Part shown: positions 30,475 to 37,640 of the stretch, in pieces
How positions within the stretch are numbered: the first letter of the stretch is position 1
Layout of the letters: each line of letters begins with the position of its first letter
Assembly (NCBI GenBank): GCA_015065695.1
Contig: SVPT01000012.1
Coordinates: 1 to 37,640 of the forward strand
DNA from: Oscillospiraceae bacterium
GTDB taxonomy: Bacteria > Bacillota > Clostridia > Oscillospirales > Acutalibacteraceae
Length of the DNA: 37,640 bases
Direction of reading: 5' to 3'
The notes under the pieces: model-generated
Seen by the model: only the letters and a program-made list of their open reading frames with translations
Told to the model about the DNA's origin: nothing
Databases searched by the model: none
Program-made: the position numbers and the translations under genes

Positions 30475-32559
30475 TTGGAATTTATCAATTCATTGATTGG
30501 AACTCCTCTTGGCTACCTTATGTGGTTGGGGTATAAGCTGTTTGACAGCTATTGGCTGGCTATCATCTTCTTTACCCTTATGACCAAATTTATCATGCTG
30601 CCCATTTCCCTTATGGTGCAGAAGAACTCGGTCAAGATGGTAAAGATGAAGCCGGAGCTGGAGGCTCTGCGTTACCAGTACATAGACGACAAGGACGAAT
30701 ATGTCGATGCTCAGGCGGCTCTGTACAAAAGAGAAAAATACAGTCCCATGGCAGGCGTTGTGCCTCTGCTGATACAGATACCTCTGATATTCGGTCTTAT
30801 TGATGTTGTGTACAAGCCTCTCAAACACCTGCTGCACCTGCCCGCGGAAGTTGTTTCCGCGTTCACCTCCAAAGCAGCGGAGATCATGGGAACCACAGAG
30901 CTGGGCAGCGCCCCTCAGCTTCGCATAGTAGAGTTGCTGAGAATGCCGGAAAACGTACAGCGCTTTCAGGAGTTGTCTGGGACTCTCAACGGTGTGAATG
31001 TTGAAGAGACGATCAGAGCAATTCAAAGTGTGGACATGAATATGTTCGGCATAGATCTGGCTGCGGTTCCGTCTGTATCCAACATCAGCATCCTGTGGCT
31101 TATTCCGCTTTTTGCGGGATTGAGTGCGCTTGTTATGTGTCTTGAGCAAAATCGCGTAAATGTACTCCAGATGGAGCAGAGCAAGGCAAGTCAGTGGGGA
31201 ATGACACTGTTCATGATTGCTTTTTCCACTTATTTTGCCTTCCTGGTACCTGCCGGTGTAGGTTTGTACTGGATATTCGGCAACCTGCTTTCCATTCTGG
31301 TCATGTATCTGGTTAATGCAGTATACAGCCCGAAGAAGTACATTGATTACGCGGCACTTGAGCGAATGAAAGCTACTGTTGCCGCAGAGCGTGAGCAGAA
31401 CAAGGCAAACCGTAAGCTGGCCAAAAAATACTATAAGAAGTTCTTTGCAAACGGAAACAGCGAAACCATGAAGCTGATGTTTTACTCTGAACAGAGCGGC
31501 TTCTATAAGTATTTTGAGGCGATCATAGAATCTCTCCTTAAGATGTCGGATCTTACCATTCACTATGTTACCAGCGATCCAAAAGACAAGATCTTTGAAA
31601 AAGGCAACGACAGAATTGTGCCGTACTATATTGACGAAACACGGCTCATTCCGCTGATGATGAAACTGGAAGCGGATATGGTGGTTATGACCACTCCGGA
31701 CCTGGACAAGTATCATATAAAGCGTTCAAAGGTGCGTCCTGACGTGGAGTATGTCTTTGTCGACCATGGCTGCAGCAGTGATAACCTGGCATACAGAACC
31801 GGTGCGCTCGATCACTTTGACACCATTCTCGCTGTCGGACAGCATCAGGTCAATGAGCTCAGAGCAATTGAGAGATTACGTGGCACAAAGAAAAAGGCTA
31901 TGGTCAAGTGCGGCTATGGACTGATAGACAGTATGATAAGTCAGTATGAGGCATTGGGAGAGCACCGCAACGAAAAGACAACCATTCTTATTGCCCCGTC
32001 CTGGCAGTACGACAACATCATGGACAGTTGTCTGGATCAGATCCTTGAGAATATCCTTGATAAAGGCTACAGGATCGTTGTTCGTCCGCACCCGCAGTAT
32101 GTGCGTCGCTTCCCGGCACGCATGGAGACTCTTATGGGAAAATACGCCGACCGTTTCAGTGAGGATTTTGTAATCGAAACCGACTTCTCTTCTAATGTTA
32201 CGGTCTACACTGCCGATCTGGTTATCACGGACTGGTCCGGTATAGCTTATGAATTCAGTCTGACTACTTGCAAACCGACCCTTTATATCAACACTGAAAT
32301 GAAAGTGGTCAACAAGCAGTATGAGCGTATTGGCATTGTTCCTGTCGATATATCTCAAAGGAATATCATTGGCAAAGCCATCGAGAAAGATGAGATCGAT
32401 CAGATAGACGGAATTATTCGTCAGCTTATTGAAAACCAGCCGGCATACCGGGAGCGGATCGAAGAGGTCCGGAACAATCATTTTTTCAATCTGAGGCACA
32501 GCGGCGAGGCAGGCGCACGGTATATCATCAGTCGTCTTTCGTCGCGCAAACAGCATTGA
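30475..32559 (+). CDS. YidC/Oxa1 insertase fused to a CDP-glycerol glycerophosphotransferase-like (TagF) domain
   Basis: One uninterrupted chain of 694 residues. Residues 1-290 are a YidC/Oxa1 insertase: GTPLGYLMWLGYKLFDSYWL, then IIFFTLMTKFIMLPISLMVQKNS, KYSPMAGVVPLLIQIPLIFGLI, and two late spans (ILWLIPLFAGLSALVMCLE and YFAFLVPAGVGLYWIFGNLL). The groove Arg of many YidC proteins is a Lys here (TKFIMLP). It has no lipoprotein signal. A basic link (RKLAKKYYKKFF) leads to residues 330-694, which resemble CDP-glycerol:polyglycerophosphate glycerophosphotransferases: TTILIAPSWQYDN, RIVVRPHPQYVRRF and ADLVITDWSGIAYEFSL. TTG start at 30475 after AGAGGGA. It could build a phosphopolyol polymer at the inner membrane face, with the YidC part as anchor or handing over a membrane client. 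Confidence 0.87.
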   Translation: MEFINSLIGTPLGYLMWLGYKLFDSYWLAIIFFTLMTKFIMLPISLMVQKNSVKMVKMKPELEALRYQYIDDKDEYVDAQAALYKREKYSPMAGVVPLLIQIPLIFGLIDVVYKPLKHLLHLPAEVVSAFTSKAAEIMGTTELGSAPQLRIVELLRMPENVQRFQELSGTLNGVNVEETIRAIQSVDMNMFGIDLAAVPSVSNISILWLIPLFAGLSALVMCLEQNRVNVLQMEQSKASQWGMTLFMIAFSTYFAFLVPAGVGLYWIFGNLLSILVMYLVNAVYSPKKYIDYAALERMKATVAAEREQNKANRKLAKKYYKKFFANGNSETMKLMFYSEQSGFYKYFEAIIESLLKMSDLTIHYVTSDPKDKIFEKGNDRIVPYYIDETRLIPLMMKLEADMVVMTTPDLDKYHIKRSKVRPDVEYVFVDHGCSSDNLAYRTGALDHFDTILAVGQHQVNELRAIERLRGTKKKAMVKCGYGLIDSMISQYEALGEHRNEKTTILIAPSWQYDNIMDSCLDQILENILDKGYRIVVRPHPQYVRRFPARMETLMGKYADRFSEDFVIETDFSSNVTVYTADLVITDWSGIAYEFSLTTCKPTLYINTEMKVVNKQYERIGIVPVDISQRNIIGKAIEKDEIDQIDGIIRQLIENQPAYRERIEEVRNNHFFNLRHSGEAGARYIISRLSSRKQH

Positions 32560-32645
32560 TCAAACGCTGAAGGCTTTCTCCCCCAACAAGCCCCGAAGAT
32601 GCCTTATACCAACCCGAAACAAAGAACAATCCGAAAGGATCAGAC

Positions 32646-34367
32646 ATGAATAATTGCAAAACCGTAGCGGAGGTCAAAGAAACCTCAAAGAAAAAAGAAT
32701 ACAATATCACTGCGGGCGTATTGCTTGCGCTGTGTGCCAGTTTTATGCTTGGTATATATGCCCCTTTTGAGCTTTACTTCACAAACATGAGTGATTTCTG
32801 GTTTATGCCTAAGCACCTGCTCCTGCCAGTAATTGTATCCTTTGCAGCAATGTTCGTTGCAGAAGTGATTGTGTTTGCTGTAGCTAGAATAATACATAAA
32901 AACGTGTATTATTTCCTTCTTGCGGCTGCATTCATCGCAACCATCGCCACCTACATACAGGGAACCTTCCTTGTGTCGGGTATTCCTAGCATGGACGGTA
33001 CAACATATGATTGGAATCAGCCTTCTCCGGAGAGAATAAAAACAATTGTTGTATGGGCTGCAGTCACAGCAGCAGTTGTCTTTGTTGGTATAAAGTTCAA
33101 ATATACCATACTGGAAAAAGCGGTCAGGTATATATCCGTTGCCTTGATGGTCATGCTTTCGGTGTCGATGATTTCAATTGTAATATCATCTCCGGACGAG
33201 GACTGGTCCGGAGAATATCTTGAGTGCACAACCAGAAATATGTTCGAAATGTCCGATGACACCAATCTTTTGGTATTCATTCTGGACGCAGTTGATAACA
33301 CGACATTCAAAAACGCCATTGAGTCCAATCCGGAATTCAGCAATACATTTGATGATTTTACCTATTATAACAATCTCCTTACAGGGTATCTGTACACTGC
33401 CGAAGCAATTCCGTTTATTCTTTCCGGAGATTGGGATGAGAATGATCAGGATCCAATCACCTATCAGAATGACGCGTTTAGCAACTCTCCGCTTATAAAG
33501 ACTCTGGAGGACGAAGAATATAGCATCGGACTGTATCTTTGCATGGATAATAAATCCAAACTGAAGAAAGACGTGTTCGATGGCAGAATAGAGAATTATG
33601 AAGCTGTCGATTCCGTAGAACTGAGATTTACAAACTTGCGGGATTCCTTAATGGTTGTTGGCGGAATGGCACTTGTGCGTTACGCTCCGTGGGATTTAAA
33701 AAGGGTATGTTATCGGCTTCCTGGCAAGATTGAAAAATCAAAAAAATTAGATTCGCGGTTTGAATATAGCAACTCGGTGTTTTATGACCAGATTAAGAAC
33801 AACAATCCTATTGAACTGGTGGACAGAAAGTGCTGCAGAATCATCCACATTGAGGGTGCTCATGTGCCGTATCAGTATGACAAAAACATGAACTGGATTG
33901 AAGATCCGGCACAAGCGACTTATTCCGACTGTGTTGAAGGATGTGTAACTATGTGCGACAAGCTCATACAGCATCTGAAGGACAAAGGGATATACGACAA
34001 TACAGCAATCGTGATCATGTCGGATCATGGGTATGATCAGGTCGGATATCGACTTGAAGGCAGAGTAAATCCGATATTGCTCGTAAAGGGTATAGACGAA
34101 CATCATGAGATGCAGTATTCCGAAGCCCCTATTTCTCATGTGGATTGTGCGCAGGGTTTTTCGGAGCTTGTACAGGGTAAACCCAGCGACGAGATTTTCA
34201 AATACCGTGATGGCGATGAAAGAGAACGTCGTGTTTTGATTTACGATCACTCCAAAAAGCAGGAATGCATGAGTGAGTATGTGACTACCGGAAGGGCAGA
34301 TGATTTCGAAGCACTGACACCGACCGGAAAGCAGTATGTATATGGCGAAGAAAACACTGCTGAATAA
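32646..34367 (+). CDS. LtaS/sulfatase-fold membrane transferase
   Basis: A 573-residue protein with five N-terminal spans (GVLLALCASFMLGIYAPF, VIVSFAAMFVAEVIVFAV, YFLLAAAFIATIATYIQGTF, IVVWAAVTAAVVFVGIKF, ISVALMVMLSVSMISIVI) and a large extracellular alkaline-phosphatase-fold domain, the layout of lipoteichoic acid synthase and phosphoethanolamine transferases. LVFILDAVDN supplies the first metal Asp, TGYLYTAEAIPFILSG the likely nucleophile Thr, and VIMSDHGYDQVG the late Asp-His pair. It probably moves a phospho-alcohol group (glycerol-, ribitol- or choline-phosphate) onto a surface polymer. ATG follows AAAGGATCAGAC, 86 bases behind the YidC-TagF fusion. No clear signal peptidase site (AxA) is seen after the last span. 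The true donor is unknown. Confidence 0.8.
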   Translation: MNNCKTVAEVKETSKKKEYNITAGVLLALCASFMLGIYAPFELYFTNMSDFWFMPKHLLLPVIVSFAAMFVAEVIVFAVARIIHKNVYYFLLAAAFIATIATYIQGTFLVSGIPSMDGTTYDWNQPSPERIKTIVVWAAVTAAVVFVGIKFKYTILEKAVRYISVALMVMLSVSMISIVISSPDEDWSGEYLECTTRNMFEMSDDTNLLVFILDAVDNTTFKNAIESNPEFSNTFDDFTYYNNLLTGYLYTAEAIPFILSGDWDENDQDPITYQNDAFSNSPLIKTLEDEEYSIGLYLCMDNKSKLKKDVFDGRIENYEAVDSVELRFTNLRDSLMVVGGMALVRYAPWDLKRVCYRLPGKIEKSKKLDSRFEYSNSVFYDQIKNNNPIELVDRKCCRIIHIEGAHVPYQYDKNMNWIEDPAQATYSDCVEGCVTMCDKLIQHLKDKGIYDNTAIVIMSDHGYDQVGYRLEGRVNPILLVKGIDEHHEMQYSEAPISHVDCAQGFSELVQGKPSDEIFKYRDGDERERRVLIYDHSKKQECMSEYVTTGRADDFEALTPTGKQYVYGEENTAE

Positions 34368-34439
34368 TCTTTAACTGCCTTCTCAAAACTGAGGAGCAGC
34401 GAATGCCCAGACGAAAAATTCACGCCGAATCATTTGACA

Positions 34440-34480
34440 AAGGCGTTGCAAGCAAGCTGCTTGCAACGCCTTCTTATTTT
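34440..34480 (+). terminator. Terminator of the polymer operon
   Basis: Perfect 15-bp stem AAGGCGTTGCAAGCA/TGCTTGCAACGCCTT (34440-34454/34458-34472), three-base loop, then CTTATTTT. It closes the transcript that starts at about 29545. Confidence 0.9.
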
Positions 34481-34545
34481 GCAGTATCAAGAATCATGCG
34501 CAGATTATTGCATCTTATCTCACGAAGCGGCGATTGACAATTCAA

Positions 34546-34573
34546 TTGACTACGCGAAAATGCATGGTATAAT
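34546..34573 (+). promoter_or_regulatory. Promoter of paralogue 1
   Basis: TTGACT (34546-34551), 16 bp, TATAAT (34568-34573). The same arrangement, with related flanking sequence, stands before paralogue 3. Confidence 0.72.
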
Positions 34574-34635
34574 TTATATAGAACCAAATATCGCCAAACC
34601 AAATCTTTGAAACAGTATTTGAGGAGGTATCAGTA

Positions 34636-35325
34636 ATGACAGCAAGAAAACTGAAAAAGATGCTCAAAAAGGCTCCTTTCTCTGGAGTGTCTATGATATT
34701 AGTGTTGATAGCATTATTGATATTATTTTTGTTGATCATCATTAAAAGCCTGGAGTATAAGGATATACCTTCGCGGATAGGCACACTGTTGCTTACAGCA
34801 GGGGCTGTTTTCGGCACTGTTTTGATTATCCGGAATATATCCATAATTCTCTCCAAAGCGAGGAAAGTAAGGGAGAACGGCGAAAAGAGCCTGAGATTCC
34901 TTGAAAGCAACGGACTGCTGGAGGCTGCGGTGGCGGAATACAACCACCCGGGCAAGACGATGTTCCGTGCGGTTGACCGTGATAAGAGCATGGATAAATT
35001 CATCTCCAGACACAACACACTGACGGAGAACTTCATCTTTGCTCTGAGCAGCAATCAGATAATCGGTTATCAGGACGCAGTCAGGACATACATTGTCCGC
35101 TATAATGACAGCGAAACATTATCGACCGAGGTATTCACCGTACTGACCAAGGATGGCGAGGAAATCGACCTACTTTCCTATACATACAGTCTATTGGTAA
35201 AGCCGCCCCATGAGCTGATTGACTGGATATGCTCAGTGATAAAGGCAAAAAACCCCAACTGCGAGGTTTCCTCAGCAGTGGAAACCGTGAAAAATGTATG
35301 TGACAGCGCAAGGTCAGATTCCTGA
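34636..35325 (+). CDS. Two-TM protein of unknown function, tandem paralogue 1
   Basis: First of three tandem relatives (229 residues). A basic start (TARKLKKMLKKAP) leads to two membrane spans (MILVLIALLILFLLIIIK and LLLTAGAVFGTVLII). A soluble, probably cytosolic domain follows, with SNGLLEAAVAEYNHPGK, NTLTENFIFALSSNQII and EVFTVLTKDGEEIDLLSY, and ends LIDWICSVIKAKNPNCEVS. The pattern of a short beta-rich domain with a terminal helix recalls bacterial PH-like domains, but this is only an impression. I do not recognise a named family. ATG follows TTGAGGAGGTATCAGTA. The final codons overlap the track start of paralogue 2, but the real start of that gene is 25 bases further on. Confidence 0.8.
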   Translation: MTARKLKKMLKKAPFSGVSMILVLIALLILFLLIIIKSLEYKDIPSRIGTLLLTAGAVFGTVLIIRNISIILSKARKVRENGEKSLRFLESNGLLEAAVAEYNHPGKTMFRAVDRDKSMDKFISRHNTLTENFIFALSSNQIIGYQDAVRTYIVRYNDSETLSTEVFTVLTKDGEEIDLLSYTYSLLVKPPHELIDWICSVIKAKNPNCEVSSAVETVKNVCDSARSDS

Positions 35326-35350
35326 AGCTGAAGTTAAAGGAGGCAACACC

Positions 35351-36007
35351 ATGATGACCGTCAATAAACTGAAAAAGATGCTCAAAAAAACACCGCCCCT
35401 GAGCGTGTTTATGATTATTTGCTTAACAGCAATGGCGGTTGGTGAGTTCTTCGCAATACTGCGCATCGCAAAGGAAAACAATCTGGTATCATTAGTGCTG
35501 CTTGCCATTCTGCAGTGCTTTACGCTATATGTAGCATTCAGGATTATCAAAGGAGCAATAAAGGTAAAAAAGAACGGCAAAAAGACCCTTGCATATCTCA
35601 AAAGCAACGGACTGATGGAGGCTGCTGTGGCGGAATACAACCACCCGGGCAAGGCCTTATTCCATGTGGCTGACCGTGATCATGCATTTGACAAATTTGC
35701 CCGCAGGGACAACACGCTGACAGAGAATTTCATCTTTGCGCTGAGCAGCAACCAGATTATCCGTTATCAGGATTTGTACAGCGCATACCTTGTTTGCTAT
35801 ATGTTTTCCGACGAAGGATCATATTCCAATGAGGTATTCACCCTGCTTACCAAAGAAGGCGAGGAAATTGACCTTCTCTCCTATCAGTGCCGCTCATCGG
35901 TAACGCCGCCCCGCGAGATAATTGAATGGATATGCTCTGTGATAAAGTCCAAGAATCCGGATTGCAAGGTTTCCTCAGCATCAATGGAGATTGTCAGATG
36001 GAGATAG
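35351..36007 (+). CDS. Two-TM protein of unknown function, tandem paralogue 2
   Basis: Second copy (218 residues), starting at ATG 35351, 7 bases after AAAGGAGG (a second Met follows at once); the track start at 35294 is unsupported. It has the same plan: MTVNKLKKMLKKTPP, two spans (SVFMIICLTAMAVGEFFAIL and LVLLAILQCFTLYVAFRII), then SNGLMEAAVAEYNHPGK, DKFARRDNTLTENFIFAL and IIEWICSVIKSKNPDCKVS. The spans differ strongly from copies 1 and 3, whereas the soluble domain is nearly the same, also in the DNA. It lies 25 bases behind copy 1, with no promoter of its own seen, so it is probably cotranscribed with copy 1. Confidence 0.8.
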   Translation: MMTVNKLKKMLKKTPPLSVFMIICLTAMAVGEFFAILRIAKENNLVSLVLLAILQCFTLYVAFRIIKGAIKVKKNGKKTLAYLKSNGLMEAAVAEYNHPGKALFHVADRDHAFDKFARRDNTLTENFIFALSSNQIIRYQDLYSAYLVCYMFSDEGSYSNEVFTLLTKEGEEIDLLSYQCRSSVTPPREIIEWICSVIKSKNPDCKVSSASMEIVRWR

Positions 36008-36048
36008 TGGTTTGCGCAGATAGCGATAAAATTGCGGCTGCACACCTG

Positions 36049-36076
36049 TTGACTATGCGATAATATATGTTATAAC
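36049..36076 (+). promoter_or_regulatory. Promoter of paralogue 3 (duplicated with the gene)
   Basis: TTGACT (36049-36054), 16 bp, TATAAC (36071-36076). The leader to the ribosome site (ACCAAAC...CTTTGAAACA.TATTTGAGGAGG) nearly repeats that of paralogue 1, so the control region was duplicated as well. Confidence 0.7.
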
Positions 36077-36138
36077 TAACACAGAACCAGACAGCACCAA
36101 ACCAAAACTTTGAAACAATATTTGAGGAGGCAACTGCA

Positions 36139-36825
36139 ATGACAGCCATCGGATTGAAGCGTATGCTCAAAAAGACTCCTGCCTCGGGAACATTATTTAT
36201 AATTTACTTTATTATCGCGGCAATCGCTGAACCTATTGGTCTCATATTTTTACCGGACTGGGAGAATGCAACACAGACCGATTGGATATTTCATATTGCG
36301 ACATTTGCTTCTTTGTTTTTTGTTACGGTATATACGATAATCAGACTTATCCGCAAAGCACATAAAGTAAGAAAGAACGGCGAAAAGACCCTGAGATACC
36401 TTGAAAGCAACGGTCTGCTGGAGGCTGCTGTGGCGGAATACAATCACCCGGGCAAGGCTGTGTTCCATGCGAATGACCGAGACCGCTCATTTGACAAATT
36501 TGCATTCAGGGACAACACCCTGACGGAGAATTTTATCTTTGCGCTGAGCAGCAATCAGATAATCCGTTATCAGGACGTTGAAGAAGCCTGCCTTGTTTAC
36601 TATAGGTTAGCAACAGGATCATATGACAACGTGGTATTTACGATATTTACAAAAGACGGCGATGAAGTGGACCTTTTCAGCAGCCAGTACCGTTTGATGG
36701 CAGAGCCGCTCTACGACCTGATTGAATGGATATGCTCTGTGATAAAGTCCAAGAATCCGGACTGTGAGGTTTCAGATGACATAGAGATTTACAGGAGAGG
36801 CGGTTTGCGTGATAAGCGGAGATAA
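36139..36825 (+). CDS. Two-TM protein of unknown function, tandem paralogue 3
   Basis: Third copy (228 residues). Start MTAIGLKRMLKKTPAS, two spans (LFIIYFIIAAIAEPIGLIFL and IFHIATFASLFFVTVYTII), then the common domain with SNGLLEAAVAEYNHPGK, SFDKFAFRDNTLTENFIFAL, VVFTIFTKDGDEVDLFSSQY and LIEWICSVIKSKNPDCEVS. ATG follows TTGAGGAGGCAACTGCA. It has its own promoter, copied from the one before copy 1, and a terminator behind it. As in the other copies, membrane parts are free to change and the soluble part is kept. The function is unknown. Confidence 0.8.
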   Translation: MTAIGLKRMLKKTPASGTLFIIYFIIAAIAEPIGLIFLPDWENATQTDWIFHIATFASLFFVTVYTIIRLIRKAHKVRKNGEKTLRYLESNGLLEAAVAEYNHPGKAVFHANDRDRSFDKFAFRDNTLTENFIFALSSNQIIRYQDVEEACLVYYRLATGSYDNVVFTIFTKDGDEVDLFSSQYRLMAEPLYDLIEWICSVIKSKNPDCEVSDDIEIYRRGGLRDKRR

Positions 36826-36838
36826 CCACAATTGCAAA

Positions 36839-36874
36839 ACAGCATTGGGGTATTTACGCCCCGATGCTGTTTTT
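36839..36874 (+). terminator. Terminator of paralogue 3
   Basis: Stem ACAGCAT-T-GGGG/CCCC-G-ATGCTGT (36839-36850/36859-36870), eight-base loop, then five T. Confidence 0.85.
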
Positions 36875-36983
36875 GTCATTCTTATCCGGCAGTCAATGCG
36901 GCTCTGTCATTTCTTCTGCAGCTCTGTCGGCATAATAATTCCGCAGAGCTTTCCGGATAATCCTCCAGCATACGCTGCAGCAG

Positions 36984-37640
36984 CTAAAACAGGTCAGCCA
37001 ATTGGTCGTACTCGTAGTCGTATTCTCTCAGGAAAATATCCCTGTCCAATGAATCAGCATTGACAAGGTAAACGTAATAGCATCTGTACCACTGTCCATG
37101 GTAGCCGGTATAGCGGTAGTTGTATCTTGCCACGCCTGATTCACCCTGCTTCAGAACGAAAGCGGTTTCGTTCAGTGTGTTTGGTCTGCCCGCAAGCTTT
37201 GCGCCATTTTTGCCGAAGTCCTCATTCCCGCCGCGTCTTTTGGGCATACCTTCCCCGCTGTCGTACCATCTGACGCGGTAGGCATTATCCTGCTCCGCAG
37301 TTATGGCAAGGCAGGGTATATCCAGTTTTTCAAGGCTGAGGAAACCGCCCATTTCTGCCTGTATATGCTCCCTTGCCCGCAGGATTCTCTTTTCCGCATA
37401 ATCATCTATAGCAGCAAAGCGATCACTGTGCGCCATGTTATGCCGCTGCTCCATGCCGGACACATTTTCCTCCGCAGACTTAATCTGACCTCTGCTTTGA
37501 TAATAGCTGCGCCTTTGCAGAAACACAGCCTCTTCGGAAGCAGCGGGACACACAAGAGAAACGTCCGAAGCAATCTGCTCGGGCTGCAAACAAAGCGCTC
37601 TCTGACGGGCTCCGTCAGGGGTGCGGCTGTCCTTAAGCCA
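36984..37640 (-). CDS. Hypothetical protein (5' end outside window)
   Basis: The frame continues without a stop to the window edge (17 more codons beyond the TTG at which the track starts, reading ...WLKDSRTPDGARQ). The gene is therefore cut off at its 5' end and its true start is not seen. About 218 residues are visible. They are soluble, with an Arg/Gln/Glu-rich helical part (AEKRILRAREHIQAEMGGF), a possible beta domain with YRVRWYDSGEGMPKRRGG and a Tyr-rich end (YNYRYTGYHGQWYRCYYVYL, then LREYDYEYDQLADLF). I do not recognise it. The base composition is GC-richer than the paralogues to the left, closer to the first 22 kb. Confidence 0.65.
   Translation of the reverse strand, partial: WLKDSRTPDGARQRALCLQPEQIASDVSLVCPAASEEAVFLQRRSYYQSRGQIKSAEENVSGMEQRHNMAHSDRFAAIDDYAEKRILRAREHIQAEMGGFLSLEKLDIPCLAITAEQDNAYRVRWYDSGEGMPKRRGGNEDFGKNGAKLAGRPNTLNETAFVLKQGESGVARYNYRYTGYHGQWYRCYYVYLVNADSLDRDIFLREYDYEYDQLADLF

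Noticed and set aside
30490-31716. 408-aa minus-strand ORF
   Set aside because: Antisense of the YidC-TagF gene, without start site or domain.
22954-36983. Proven integrative element
   Set aside because: No integrase, relaxase, phage gene or duplicated tRNA end was found; only composition and content suggest acquisition.

Overview
The window looks like the chromosome of a Gram-positive anaerobe of the class Clostridia, probably an Oscillospiraceae/Ruminococcaceae-type gut bacterium. The reasons are strong AGGAGG-type ribosome sites, near-consensus sigma-A promoters with 17-bp spacers, frequent TTG/GTG starts, Gram-positive envelope genes (LytR-CpsA-Psr, YfhO, TagF-like, LtaS-like) and radical-SAM, BCCT and O-acetylhomoserine pathway genes. 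The species cannot be named from the sequence alone.

Layout. 1-5 kb: a partial BceS-like membrane histidine kinase that lacks the phospho-acceptor His, a monocistronic acyl carrier protein gene, UDP-glucose dehydrogenase and an LCP ligase. 5-10.5 kb: a likely five-gene minus-strand operon (zinc-ribbon PlsC acyltransferase, YfcC carrier, PHP phosphatase, FMN-binding protein, PflX-like radical SAM protein). 10.5-17.3 kb: a DegT/DnrJ aminotransferase, a tiny membrane protein, a YfhO-type membrane protein and an O-antigen-ligase-type protein, all pointing to surface glycans. 17.3-22.8 kb: housekeeping genes and regulators (MetY, TetR, a DUF2262-like protein, PrmA, and a MarR with a His-rich tail and two operators in its own promoter), then tRNA-Pro(UGG).

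After the tRNA (23.0-36.8 kb) the base composition becomes visibly more AT-rich and the content accessory: an orphan SUKH immunity protein, an amidohydrolase, and then the most interesting block (25.2-34.4 kb). That block consists of two divergent operons read from back-to-back consensus promoters. The left operon encodes an HTH-cytidylyltransferase-choline kinase fusion, a second LicC-like cytidylyltransferase and a BCCT choline/betaine-type transporter, which is a complete choline uptake and CDP-choline activation route. The right operon encodes a small YIDPS-motif membrane protein, a dedicated signal peptidase I, a single-chain fusion of a YidC/Oxa1 insertase with a CDP-glycerol glycerophosphotransferase-like (TagF) domain, and an LtaS/sulfatase-fold membrane enzyme. 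My inference is that this locus makes, decorates with phosphocholine and installs a teichoic-acid-like surface polymer, with its own membrane insertion and processing enzymes. Three tandem paralogous two-TM proteins of unknown function follow (34.6-36.8 kb), and the window ends in a partial hypothetical gene.

All calls are from reading motifs in the supplied sequence. No database search or structure prediction was run.
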